Source of the DNA: Monoraphidium neglectum
Lineage: Eukaryota > Chlorophyta > Chlorophyceae > Sphaeropleales > Selenastraceae
Length of the DNA: 45,004 nucleotides
Direction: 5' to 3'
NCBI RefSeq assembly: GCF_000611645.1
Contig: NW_014013550.1
Coordinates: 1 to 45,004, forward strand
In this document: piece by piece, positions 1-11,381 of the stretch
How the letters are laid out: every line of letters begins with the position of its first letter
How positions within the stretch are numbered: the first letter of the stretch is position 1
Program-made: the position numbers and the translations under genes
Notes under the pieces: generated by a model
What the model saw: the letters and a program-made list of their open reading frames with translations, nothing else
The model's database searches: none
Told to the model about the DNA's origin: nothing

Positions 1-38
1 ACCCGTTCCTGCCCCCAACAACACACCCCCCCCCCCAC

Positions 39-2136
39 CGGATGAACCCGACGCTGTCCTCAGCGCCGTGTGCGGTGATGAGGTCGGGGCACAGGAAAGC
101 CTCCCGGAAATCGCCGATGCGCGCCATGTGACGCAGGACTGGGGTGGGGCAAGGTGTTTCGTGTGGGTGAGAGTGTGGGAGGTTAGGGTGCCGGAGCCAA
201 GTGTGTTGGAATACTCGTGCGGAAGACGGTCATGTGCGCACGCATATGGGGGGTGGGATGCAGGGCAAGGGGCGCTGCATCGCGCCTTGCATTCGCTCAA
301 CTGCATGCAATGTTAGCATACGCAATCGTTTCGTTCCACAACATCAGCTGACCATGCAGCAGCACGCCAGATCAAGCTCAACGCCAGGGCAGTGGCCGCA
401 GCCCTGCCGCCCAGCTGCAAGCCACCGCGCCTGCTTGTCACACCTCCAGATCGCCCCCCAGATCGCGCCCCAGGTCAAACCGCCATCCTGCCCACGGGCC
501 CCCCAAGCTCACCCCCTTCGTGCGCAACGGCCTCGGCGCGGTTGATGTAGCACCAGACCGCCAGGAAAGAGTCGACATCAAAGTGGTTGGTCGTCACAAA
601 GCTGGGGAGGGGGTGGAGGGGGATTTGACGAGGGCGTTTCAAGAGGCTGTTAGGGAGGGGGGCGAGGCGGCGGACGGCCGCGCCGGCGGCGGGGCGAGGC
701 GCCCGCTCAGCTGCGGGCAAGAAGGGGCTCAAAAGTGCGGACGTTGACGCATTTGGATTGATAGAGGGCGTCGCATGCGCGCGCCTCACATTTTGATGCG
801 TGTTGCACGGGTGTCCCTGCATATAGTCGGCCCTGGGTGGTGCCCGGGCAGGAGCTTGATCCAGCCCGCCACGCGGCCCCGCGCTCTCTCACCCCGCCAC
901 TGCGCAGGCCCCCGCCACCCCCACCTGCACCCCGCCCCGCGCTGCCAGAGCGCGGGCGCTCCTCAACCCAAAACCCCACCAGCCGCGTCCAATCCCTCAA
1001 CCCTGTGCCCCTGACGTCCCCGGCCGCACAAGTTTTTGCACTGCCTCCCGTCTCGAGATCTTCACAATGACCTTACCGTGGAAGTCACGGGGTCACGGCC
1101 CACCTGCGCTGGCAGACCGCCCACACGTCGCGCTTCCAGGGCCCGGTAGCCAGCGCGTTCAACACCAGCCCCGTGCTCGTGTCGCTGCGCCTCAGGCCGC
1201 CGCCGCCGCCCGGGTTGCGCGACCCCCGCTGGTGGCTGAGCGTCGGCAGGCGGGGGTGGGTGCAGTCGACCGCGACCACCTCGGATTCGTCGTCGTATCG
1301 GTCCGAAAAGGGGACGTATGAGAACGTCTTCTCTGGGGCGCCTGCGGTGGGCAGGCGTCGCGTCGCGCGGTGCGGCGCTGCGTCGCAGGGCTCAAAGGAG
1401 GTGCTTGTGCCATTGCATGGCCGCAGCTCGGGGAGGACAAAACCAACTGGGCGCGCAGCACAGCTGTCGCCCATGCGCCAGAGCGCATCCACCCGGGCGG
1501 CCCTGCTCTGCCGCCACGCGGGCGCGGCCGCGCGTGCCTGGCCAACCACCTCGGCACTTGCAATTGGGCTGTTGAAAGGCGCCATTACAGCATGCGGCGC
1601 CCTGTGGGCGCCCTGCTGTCCCGTGGCCATCCTGGCGGCCGGGTCACTCAACATTTGGCATCCATTCCGCACCGCAAACTAAAAATGACAGCAATTCGCA
1701 TGGAGCGCTCACCGCCGCTGTAATAATTGTACAGCATCTTCGCGCCCGCCGCAAACGCCACCGACACGGCCGCAAACTCAGCTGCGCCCGTCAGCGACCA
1801 CGGCGCCGCGCCGCCGCTGGCCATGGCGCCGCCGCTCAGCAGGGCGCGCCACCCCGGCTGCCCTGAGGCGCCGTCGCCCCCGCCGCCCGCTTCGCCCTGC
1901 GGGCTACCCCCGCCTGATGCAGCCTGCTGTCGCACTTCCTGCTCCTCCGCTTGATGGTGCAGCTGCTCTTCCTGCTGTTGCTGCTCCTGCTCCTGCTTCT
2001 CGTCTTCGCTGAGCTCCAGCTGCTGCTCGCGCAGCACGCCGACCTCCTGCTCGCCTGCGCGCCACGCTGCAGCAGGGCGGCACGCCAGCGTGGTATGCCG
2101 AGCCGCAGCGGCTGCCGGCAGGGCTGGAGTTTCCAC
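39..2136 (-). CDS. DUF6687-like conserved protein, 3' end off window
   Basis: Four exons join with matching phases: 1713..2136, 1104..1341, 513..601 and 39..138, each with GT donor and AG acceptor; the last donor at 38 sends the gene off the left edge. The core runs VAVDCTHPRLPTLSHQRG, RSDTSTGLVLNAL, FVTTNHFDVDSFLAVWC and LRHMARIGDFREAFLCPDL. From memory this fits a family of unknown function, DUF6687, in which a TNHFD-type motif is conserved; the name is my inference. Exon 1 codes a Gln/Glu-rich, possibly coiled-coil stretch and then a hydrophobic segment (EFAAVSVAFAAGAKML) that may anchor the protein. The start is unsettled. The open frame begins after a TAA at 2149-2151 and has no ATG before 1824 (good context). 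Either translation starts at 1824 or a further 5' exon is spliced on. No catalytic role can be assigned. Confidence 0.75.
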
Positions 2137-3134
2137 GCTACGCGAATCTTAAATTACTTTCAGGATGTGCATCGCAAATTGGTGAATGAAGGACACCTCT
2201 CCAGTTTGCCGCGGATTGATTTCACTAGGATCACGCGCAAATTGAAGAGCACCAGTGAGATATTCCGTGGTGACTGCTGATCATCTGACAGGCCGCGCTG
2301 CTCAGAGCCAGGCGGGGTCACTGCCAGTCACTTCGAGGTGGGCAGTCATCAGCTGGGGCTGGAGGCCCCCGCACACCCACTGCAGACCAGGCGCAGATGC
2401 GCTGCTTGAACGCGAGCTGAACAACGTCAAATCTCAGCATGCTTCATTGTCTATGCCGAAATGTATTCAACATGGCACACGTCAGCGCAACACACGTATA
2501 ATCCACGCGTTCCTCTTGCTGCACAGGCAAGCGGTCTGCCGGTCGGCAAGCGTGTGACAAGCGTGTGACAATCTCTGGCGAGTTTGTTGGTGTGGGTACC
2601 TGCCGTTGTAAACTGATTGCAGTCTGGCACGTCTTGCCCACCTTTCAGGTCAGGATTGGCACACGAAGCTGTTGCTGCGGCCGTCCCCTGGTGATACTTG
2701 CCGCTTTGGATGTGATGACGGCGTGAACCCTGTTCATGATCTCAACACGGGCCGCTTGAAGGGACCTGTGACCTCCGCACTATTGGCTCCAAAAGTAACC
2801 CGCCAGCTGCCCCCCCCCCTGCAGCGGTTCTGAATCCCGGCAGGCTCCCACATGTGCGGGCCGGGGGCTCCGTCCAGTGCTGTCGAGGCTCCAGCCAGTC
2901 ACATCGAGGCTGTGCTGCTAGCGGCGAAACCAGCAGTATGGGCAGCAGTATATTCGGCCCCTAACCCACATATTTTTCAGGACTTGCAGTCGCGCCACCA
3001 TCCATTCAATTTGGTTCGTTGGCTTGAAAGCATGAAGGATTCCCTTGATGTTACTAAATGTGGCAGGACGTGATCACGAAAAGGATTTAACACACAGGCA
3101 AGTTAGGATATGTGATTGCAGAGCCATCAGGATT
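2137..3134. other. Gene-free stretch upstream of the minus-strand gene
   Basis: I see no supportable exon here. It should include the promoter and 5' UTR of the minus-strand gene to its left. Short open frames are not backed by splice signals or a recognisable protein. Confidence 0.5.
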
Positions 3135-4240
3135 CATGGGCTGGTGGTGGCTACAGCCACCGTTGTGAGGGGTTTGTCTTCTGTGCAGCTCTCGGTTTCA
3201 GCGAGCGGGCACCAGAGCGCCGCTGCGCCTACTCACGGGGCGCGCCACGGGGAGGCGGCTGCACGTCGCGCCCCACGCACCTGCTTTTAAACGTCCAGCC
3301 ACCTGCGCTGGAGCAAGGCGTGGGTGTAAGCAGCAACACCCCCGCCCCAATTCGGCCTCTGAATGACACACGCGCACGCCCCTATCTCACAAAGAACCCC
3401 CGGCGCGTTTCGCAGCGCAAACCTTGCGCCCACCGCTGCGGGGGCGAATGGGTTGACAAGATCAGGCCACTACCCACTTGCCGCAAGCGGCGGGACTGCG
3501 CATGGGGAAAGCGCAGCCCGACCCAGCTCACGTGCAAGGGGCGCCGGCGCCCAACCCCTGATTGGGGAACCGCTCAGTGAAGACGCGGTCGATATGAACC
3601 AGCCCGAGCGCACCCGGACGCTGAATTCCACCGTGGACTGGTGAACAGCATGCACGCATAGCAGGCAGGGGCAGGACAAGGAAGAATGGTACACAGGCAG
3701 AGAGGGAGGGCTCAGGGGGAGACCGCGCGCTGCTGCTGTTGCCGTGGTGCCGTCGCTGCCGATGACGCCGTGCTGGGTCAAATGTCGCAGCAGCATTTCC
3801 TTGGGGTGACGATGCTTCCTAAGCATGAGGGAGGAGTATGTGAGAGCATGGCGGGCAATCAACACTGTGCCGTGCCCTGCTTATGCCAGGCAGCAGCTGG
3901 ATCAACGGCAGCAGCTGCGGCAGTGCAGCAGGAGCATCCAGCGAGTCTGGTGCAGGAGCCGCTGACCCTCCGAGTAATCTGACCTGCCGTCTTGACATGT
4001 GATAGGAGTTCCGGACCGCCGCAGGTGAGCCACGAGAGCGAGCGCCCCGACTCGTTGATCGTCGCTGTGGGCCAGATCGATGATTGACCACGGCTAATAA
4101 TACTCGTAGTGAAGATTTTCATAAAATATATTCATGACCGTGACATCCATGATCACAAGCTTTATGGGCGCTGGCTTTTCAAAGGGTTCCCAGCTTCCCC
4201 CCGCTTTTACCCAGGGGAAGTGCTCGCTGCCGGCCACGGA
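3135..4240. repeat. Direct repeat of about 1.1 kb, copy 1
   Basis: This segment is repeated in the same orientation at 6358-7435. Homology begins sharply at a shared CATGGGCTGG, followed by a short hairpin (GGTGGCT at 3146-3152 against AGCCACC at 3155-3161). It stays high through about 3290, again around 3460-3660 (CACTACCCACTTG through the GAAGACGCGGTCGATATGAACC block), and fades past a shared GGGTTCCCAGCTTC near 4190. Indels break all long frames differently in the two copies, so a conserved coding sequence is not evident. It may be a segmental duplication, a non-autonomous mobile element or a decayed gene pair. The right boundary is approximate. Confidence 0.7.
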
Positions 4241-4685
4241 TGTGGGTGTCAAGGTTGAGCTTTTTGGGGTGCCCCGAGCCGGCTGCGGCGCCCTACCAAA
4301 ATGTTTGATGTTCCACGAAAGCCTGGTGTTTTCCACTTGAAGGAAGCCTGGTGTTGAGATGGGTTGGCCCGCGGCACGAATGACTGGGCTCCAGGGGGTT
4401 GGGTCGCTTCCGCCGGCCGAAGGCCTCTGCATCTGCGTCATGTTGATCTTGTGCTGCTCGTATTGAAACTTGTGAGTTGTTTGCAAGGGGGAAGGCGGGC
4501 CCGGTGGGGCTGATGGATGGAGCGCGGGCCGCTGCGGTCCGTGCGGGGCAGAGCGCCCTGGCTGGGCGCAGCGGGCCCAAGCGCGCCACCTCGGACGTTC
4601 GGGACACATCGCCGCTCTCCAACCCGCGTTAGTTTCGGTTTTCTGCGCCCGTGTGCACTTCCCCCAACACACACGCACGCACACA

Positions 4686-4727
<42 letters not shown>

Positions 4728-4730
4728 CCT

Positions 4731-4762
<32 letters not shown>

Positions 4763-6357
4763 GCAGTTGCTGCGCACGCCGAACCCCGCCCTCCCCCATT
4801 CGTACGATGGTGATCCCGGACACTCCCTCAAAGCGCAGGTGGCGCGCACGGCCCTGGTGGACGGATGCCGCCCGCGTTAGCAGCCTCGTTACAACCTCGG
4901 AAAGCGGAGTATTGCAGGAGCCCGAGGAGAAGAAGCCAGCCATGTTGTTGCCGGACATGGGCATGTACTGGCGATGACATCAAGTGGTGGCCGCAATGAC
5001 GTCATGGGGCGGCCGGGTGGCGGCGCGTGCTGAGGGCGCTGCGTGCGGCTGCCGTTGCTTTGCGCGCTCTTGTTGCTTGACTATTTTGTCCCCGACCGTC
5101 TCGTTTGTTTTATTTGATTGGTGCTGTCCCGCAAGAGCGTGTGTTCCTCGGCTCTTCTCAGAGGGCGTTGAAGTATGATCTTTCTTGTCGTAGTGCATGT
5201 CTGCTCGGATCTTGGTGCCACAGTTTGCAAAATTCCTGCACTCAGGGCTGCTGGGCATCAAGCTGGGAGCAGCACCACCACCCATTGATTTTGATTATTG
5301 TTTGAAGCAATCCGATACAGTACCAAATACACGGTAACATTTGCCGTGGTCAGGGGCGCCGAGGCCCTGCACCGTCGGCGCCGCACCTTTGCCCGAGCTG
5401 CTGCCCGCTGGGCTGCCGCCTGTGGGGCGGGCCTTCTGCCGCCTGGCAGCAGGCCCGGCGCTTTTTCTCTTTCTGTCTGGGGGCGGCGGGCTGGTCGCTC
5501 GTTCGTCTCGCCTGGTGGGGTGGTCCTTCTGGCTCAGTAACGCTCTCGCGTTCCTTCGCTTCCGCTCAGGGCGCCTTCGGCGCCGGCCGCGCTGCCGGCG
5601 GCAGCCAGGGGCAGGCAGCGCAGGGCAAGAGCTGTATGACGACCTTGCCAGGCTGTAGGGGCAATCCAGTGGGGGCAGGCGCGTGGCACAGTAGAAAAAC
5701 GCACGCGAGGGCCCGCGTGCCGATGCCGCCCTTGTATTATCTCCCAAGGCGCATCCGCTAACAACCCTCCACTACATTGCTGCTTGTGTGCAGGACAGTC
5801 CCCCTACAAAACCCAGCCACCGTTGCGCTGCCTCTAACAGCTGCACCATCGACTTTATCGGGGCAAGCAACTGAAGTTGCTTAGCTCACATAAAACTTTT
5901 GCGTGTCAGGATATGGTTTCACATGAATTAAGATCTTGTGGAAGCCACCATTTTTGATGTCCATGGTGCAGCTGTTGGTTTAGACGAGCGCTGCGTAAGC
6001 ATGAGGCGGCGGCCAGGGACGTCGGGCATGCACGGCTGCCTAACACACAGCAGCCGTGTACCCTGCAAGCTACGTTGTCAGCAGAAAGGCTGCATACCCG
6101 GTGTTGTCCACAACCCCGGTGTATGCACACTTCAGATGCGTATTTTGCGTTGTGCTCTATGCTGTGATGTGCGCTATCCATGTAATTACGAGAGACACTC
6201 TGCACAGCCTGCTGAACCAATGGCCGGCCCTTAGGATTGGACATGGACATGGAATGCTGCATCTGGGCTGTCAGTCATATCTTGGGGCCAATCAAGACCA
6301 GGGCAAGCTGTTGCAGCAGGAAATCGAACGGGGTCACGATCGTGCATACAACCACAA
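4241..6357. other. Gene-free stretch with a CA microsatellite
   Basis: Between the two repeat copies I find a CA microsatellite and GC-rich sequence around 5340-5640, but no exon set I can support. Open frames across the microsatellite code only for His/Thr or Cys/Val runs and are low-complexity artefacts. Confidence 0.5.
4666..4763. repeat. (CA)n microsatellite
   Basis: Nearly pure CA dinucleotides interrupted by single ACG, ACA and CTA variants. A second tract of the same type and strand lies at 17367-17454. Confidence 0.95.
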
Positions 6358-7435
6358 ATCATGGGCTGGTGGTGGCTACAGCCACCGTTGTGAGGGGTTT
6401 GTCTTCTGTGCAGCTCTCGGTTTCAGCGAGCGGGCACCAGAGCGCCGCTGCGCGTACTCACGGGGCGCGCCACGGGGAGGCGGCTGCACGTCGCGCCCCA
6501 CGCACCTGGTTTTGTCGTCCAGACACCTGCGCTGGAAAATGGTGTCTGCAGGAGCAGCAACATCCCCGGCCCAGCTCAACCCCAAATGACACACGCATAC
6601 CCCTGGTCCCGATAAGAACCCCCGGCGCGTTTCGCAGCCCAAACCTTGAGCCTACCACCGAACGGCAGAAAGGCTGACAAGGTCAGGCCACTACCCACTT
6701 GGCGCAAGCGGCAGGACTGCGCATGGTGAAGGCGCAGCCCGACCCAGCTCACGTGCAAGGGGCGCCGGCGCCCACCCCCTGATCGGGGAACCGCTCAGTG
6801 AAGACGCGGTCGATATGAACCAGGCCGAGCGCACCCGGACGCTGAAATTCACCGTGGACTTGTGAAGAGCTTGCACGCATAGCATGCAGGGGCAGGACAA
6901 GGAAGGACGGTACGCAGGGAGTGAGGGAGGACTCAAGGGGGTGTTGCTGTGCTGCCCTCGAGCCGATGACGTCGGGCTTGGCCAGATGCCGCAGCAGCGT
7001 TGTTGGGGGCTTCGATGCTTCTTGACTGTGAGGGAGGTGTGTGGAGAAGCATGGCAGGCAACGGACACTGTGCGGCGCCCTGCTTGTGCCAGGTAGCAGC
7101 AGGCGCGGCAGTGCAGCACGAGCATCCAGGGGTGCGGAGTCTGGTGCAGGTGCCGCTGGCCCTTCAAAAGTCACCTGACCTGCCAGTATGGACATGTGGT
7201 AGAAGTTGCAAGCCACGGGACAGCCACGACAGCGAGAGCTCCAACTCGTTGTTGATCATCGCTGTGTGGGCCAGATCGATGATTGACCGTACCGACTCGT
7301 ATGACGATGTTCGATTTGTGAGATTGTAGTCGTGACAAACATGGTCGGGACCTTTATACCTTAGCCGGCTTCAAAAGGGGTTCCCAGCTTCCTCCCGCTT
7401 TCCCCCAGGGTGAAGGCCCAGGCTCTGGCTGCCAT
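6358..7435. repeat. Direct repeat of about 1.1 kb, copy 2
   Basis: Second copy of the segment at 3135-4240. The first 150 bases are almost identical, including the initial hairpin at 6366-6384 and the following cytosine- and guanine-rich block. The block around 6690-6860 is also very close. Other parts have point changes and indels. Flanks on both sides differ from copy 1, which makes the left edge a clear breakpoint. The right edge is estimated from a shared GGGTTCCCAGCTTC near 7380 and is less certain. Confidence 0.7.
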
Positions 7436-8691
7436 CGCCCACCGGACAACCGGGCAAAGCACGACTTGCCATGCGCATGCAAACGCCTGCGCTCGGTCCG
7501 CGCATGCATGCACGTACAACTGCCTGCCATGCATGCAAGCACATGTGCATCGGGCAGCAGAGCAGTACATGCTGGAGGAGTGCAGATGGGGGCACCACAG
7601 CAGCCAAACCTTCGAGGCACTTTTGGGACTGCCCTGCAATGTAAGCCACGGCTGGCAGTCATCACTCCCATGCATGGACTTACCAGGAGTGTGACATTGT
7701 CCCAGGCATGTGCAGTGGGTGTCTTGACAATGAGGAGCAGGTCGGTCTGTGGCACTCTCGTCGGACACCCCAGTCGGAATATGGGCAGCAGCATTTGCCG
7801 CTCAAACCCAAGTGGTTTGATAGAAGTCATTACTTACATACCTTGCAATTTGTTTTGTACGTCCTCCAATCCCAAGTGCATCGTGCCTGCACTTGACCAG
7901 CCACAGCTGCAGTGGCAGCAGGAGTGCGCGTGATCTGGAGCCTGGCTGTCGCCCGTGGGCGCAAGAGACGTGACTCTGATCTACGTCAATTGCCTTCTGG
8001 TGAGGCTGCACGTCCCTGACAAGAACGGGCTCAAGGGTCGCGAAGCCAGGGTTGGCCGCGAGCGCAGGAGCGGCTGGGGTTTTGTGACAGACAACCCACA
8101 GATGCTTATGGGTGCCTGTGATCGCGATTCATTACTATGCAGCCCCGCGATAGCCGCTGCCGCCGCGTTGATACGTTGCGCCAGCGCGGCGGTTGATGCC
8201 GCTCACTGCACAGCAGGGGTTCAGCTGCCCCTGGTGGCATTTTGTAGCATGTACACACCAGGTGCAAGGACGATCCACGCTGTTCGCAAGCCCGGCTGAT
8301 CCTGCATGCTCGGCACTGCCATGCAACACCAATCCCCATAGTTGACCAAGTTTGACCAAGAACAGGCCAAAAGATGACGTCAAGGGTCAACCCTCGAACG
8401 CTCCGCAGGCAGCAGGCTGACTTGGTCAGGTGGGTCATCAATCTAGCCACTGGTCCATCCTCCCGCCAGGGGTGCTGCTCACTGCCATTGGCGAGCTGAG
8501 GGTGTGGGCGTTTGAGGCCGGGCTGCATGGGTTGGCGCATGCACTCAACCGTCGCCATGCTGGTCGTTGTTTGAGAGATCGCATGCACTTGCCTCTCACA
8601 GCACAAGCATCCAGGACAGCTGTGCAAGCCGATGGCAGCATGCGCAGTACAGCTGTGCACATCCCGCCGCAATCCACTGGTGCAGCCGCCC
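7436..8691. other. Gene-free stretch upstream of the KEN-motif gene
   Basis: No supportable exon. It contains TGCATG-rich sequence near 7500-7560. It may hold 5' exons or the promoter of the gene starting at 8692, since an AG acceptor at 8722-8723 would allow an alternative upstream first exon. Confidence 0.45.
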
Positions 8692-9370
8692 ATGCGTCCA
8701 CTCACTGATCCCCATGCATGCAGGGCCCAGCAACCGCCCGCTTTGCCGTCAGACTCGACCTCAGAGGAGCCGTCGACGTCTACCGGAACCGCTCCCGACC
8801 TGCCCGCAAAGCGGCTATGCTTCGACAAGGAGAACACAACGCCGACATCGCGCAGCACCGCCGCCAGGCTGGGCCTGGACCACACGCCGAAGAGCGCTCC
8901 GAGGTGTGCTGGTTGGCTGCGGAAGCAACGTGGGGTGTCAAACGGCAAGGGGTTGAATGCGGGTGCGACATCGTCACCTTTGCCGCCTGCTATATATCGC
9001 AAAGCCTGCTTTTGCAAAGCTAGCAACAGTCAGGCACGACGTGCTGTAGACGTATGCGGCAAGGCCAGTATGTGTGTTTGTTCCCACAATTGCAATGCTT
9101 AAACCGCAGGGACAGCGCAACGAAGGTGCTCAACGGTGGCGACGGCAGTGCTGGCGACAAGGGCAGCGGCGATGAGAGGGACGGCGTTGTCCCTTTTGGC
9201 ATTCCTGTGATCAACCCCTCGACCCGCCTGCTACACGAGCTGCTGCCTCCGCCGGGCTGCTCCCCCACCCTGGGCTCTCCGCTGCCCGGCTCCTCTGGCT
9301 ATGCCGCCTACGGCCAAGGGTTTGGCGCGCACAACGCGCCTCGCTACAGCAGCAGCTTCTTGGCACCGCG

Positions 9371-9426
<56 letters not shown>

Positions 9427-10406
9427 TGTCCCCCCTGGGCCGCCCGCCCTGCGTGGTCAGCCCCGCCAAGGCAGCGCCCCTGCCGCCGCTGCCGGCCGCG
9501 GCGCCAGGTGACCTGACCTTTTCGGGCGACCTGGGCAACCAGGTCAGGCTGCGTCCCAACAGCGCCACGCTGCGCGTGCCCAACGCGGCCCAGCTGCTGC
9601 TGGCCAATGTCGGCGTGAGCGGCGGCTTCTTTCAGTCAGGCGATGATCTTGCTGCGCGGCTCACCGGCGACGCTTGCTCGTGGCTACAGTTCATGGAGCG
9701 GGCAGTCATGGCCCGGCCTCTGCTGGAACGCAACCTAGCTGCGGTGTGGAGGAGCAGCGTGCAGAGCGGATGGTTCATAACGTTCGCGGCTGGCGCCTCC
9801 TGCAGCTCTGGCGGTGGCGACGCGGCGCCGCAGCCGCGGCCGGCAAAGCGCCCCGCAGACTTGCGGGGGCTGTGCGACCCCTGGCTTGGCGGCAGGCTGG
9901 CTGTGCTCGGGGGCCCGCTGGAGGAGTCCTGCGAGACCGTGGTGGAGCTGGACAAGCGCCCGGGAGGCGGTGACGACTTTGGCCGCGTCGACTTTGTGGT
10001 CAGCGTCCAGGTCCCCAAGGGCGCCGACTTTGCCGAGGTTCAAAAGTGCGGCGACGCGGCGGTGGTGGTGGAGGTGGCTCTGGCGGTGCTGATCCACGCG
10101 GCGCTCCTGGCGCGTGCGCGTCGCAACAGGCGCAAGCTGCTGGCAGAGGTGGGGGAGCGCGCCTGGTGGCAGGAGGGGTGGCGGTACGTCGTGCTGGACA
10201 CGTTGACGCTCGCCGTCCCCATGCCCCCGACCCTCATTGAGGCCCTGAAGTGGGTCCTCGCAAAGGCGGGGGCGGACCTGGCGTCGCTGGGGCTGCCCGC
10301 GGCGCGCCTGGGCGACCCGGTCGCGGGGGAGGTGGCCGGGGCGGCGGGGGCGGCGGTGCCAGCGGCAGCGGGCGGTGGGCCGGCACAGGGGCCACCTGCG
10401 CCTTGA
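8692..10406 (+). CDS. Unknown 502-aa protein with KEN motif and polyQ run
   Basis: Two exons, 8692-8903 and 9110-10406, join in phase (CCG AG / G GAC) across a 206-nt GT-AG intron. The product is not one I recognise. Residues 20-70 are Ser/Thr/Pro-rich and include a KEN sequence at 46-48, an RLGL at 59-62 and two Thr-Pro sites (50-51, 65-66); such motifs can be APC/C degrons and CDK sites in cell-cycle proteins. An uninterrupted run of 18 Gln occupies 159-176. The C-terminal 250 residues look folded, with Trp-containing segments (ERAVMARPLL, QEGWRYVVLDTL) and a hydrophobic stretch (VVVEVALAVLIHAALL) that may be a buried helix or a membrane segment. The first ATG is uncertain because an acceptor at 8722-8723 could join another exon. 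TGTAA motifs at 10577 and 10600 could mark the poly(A) site. Confidence 0.7.
9372..9425 (+). repeat. CAG repeat coding 18 glutamines
   Basis: Eighteen in-frame glutamine codons, 17 CAG and one CAA, inside the second exon of the unknown 502-aa protein. The near-pure CAG composition suggests length variability between strains. Confidence 0.9.
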
Positions 10407-11381
10407 ATCTCACCAGCCGTGTGTGACACAGGGTCGCGAGGAGGGCGGAGGAGATAAAGGATGCTCGCCTCGGCCTTGATGCTGCACAGGGTTCACAACT
10501 GTGCGATTTTCACTGCACACCAATCACCCTGCTCCCGGCTGTCACTTGCTTCCATGATCCCTTCGCTCAAAGAGTGTGTAAGAACGCATTGCTTGCACCT
10601 GTAATCTTCCTTGGATTGGGTTTCGCTGAGCTCATGTGGCGGCTGGGTGAACTTAAGACGGCACTGCTGTTCCGATGGCCCTACGTGCCACGTCCGGCAC
10701 TGCGCAGCAGTCACCAGCGCCCTGGCGTAGTCGCTTACTCCTGCTGGCCTATGACAGCTATCACAGTGTGCGTCAGGGGTCGAGGGTTGAGCTGACATGC
10801 TCAGGGTGGTCTCCCTCGCGTGTGCATACGGTACTGATACTGACACTGCTTGCCACCGGCACTCGTTGCGTCCGGTGTCATCATTACTACCTTGGCCAAG
10901 GTAATCTGGCAAACGAGTACCCGCCTCTGTCTGCATGGATGTTTTATGTCGTACAATGCGTTACTTTGATGGTCTTGCACACACCGTTGGCGAGTGTGCC
11001 GTATCAAGCTCATCTCTTGTCAGCCGGCATCGTCCGGGCCGTTTGGGCCCGCGCGAAGGCGCCAGGACCAACATAGATTACATCTATTCGGCTCTAAGGC
11101 AGCAGCGGGGCACGCGGCTGGCCAGCAAAGCGTGAGCGCGACGGGCGGCGCATTGGCGCACGTGGTGCGTGCGAGGCCTGCGACGCACCACGCGCTCGCA
11201 ATCAGAGAGAGGCTTCTAGGCCTGAGACTGCATGATGGTTGTGATGACACAGTTCATGCCATGGGGGACCGCGTGAGCGGCGGTTCGCGCCGACGCTCAC
11301 CGAAGTGTTTTGCGCGCGCTGCAGGATCATCCGGACCAGCAGCGACTGTGAGTTCAGGGAGATCAGCGCCCCTGAGACACC
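10407..11381. other. Gene-free stretch between the KEN-motif gene and CRIPT
   Basis: It holds the presumed 3' UTR of the upstream gene, with TGTAA at 10577-10581 and 10600-10604, and the promoter and 5' UTR of CRIPT. I see no exon with a recognisable product. Confidence 0.5.

Noticed and set aside
1342..1672. 5' extension of exon 2 of the DUF6687-like gene to ATG 1672
   Set aside because: The acceptor at 1342-1343 gives the phase needed to join exon 1 (ending at 1713), and the extension does not resemble the family core.
4629..4977. Several overlapping open frames across the CA microsatellite on both strands
   Set aside because: They code only for His/Thr or Val/Cys dipeptide runs from the microsatellite, with no start context or conserved flank.
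8106..9026. Long minus-strand frame of 306 codons
   Set aside because: It overlaps the plus-strand KEN-motif exon, has a Cys/His/Arg-rich random composition and no recognisable domain; it is a GC-rich shadow frame.
9360..9430. CAG array considered as a CRISPR-like or structural repeat
   Set aside because: It is a pure in-frame trinucleotide run coding polyglutamine, without spacers.
9674..10240. Plus- and minus-strand shadow frames inside the second exon of the 502-aa protein
   Set aside because: High GC keeps alternative frames open; their Arg/Ala/Gly-rich content lacks domains while the main frame has balanced composition.
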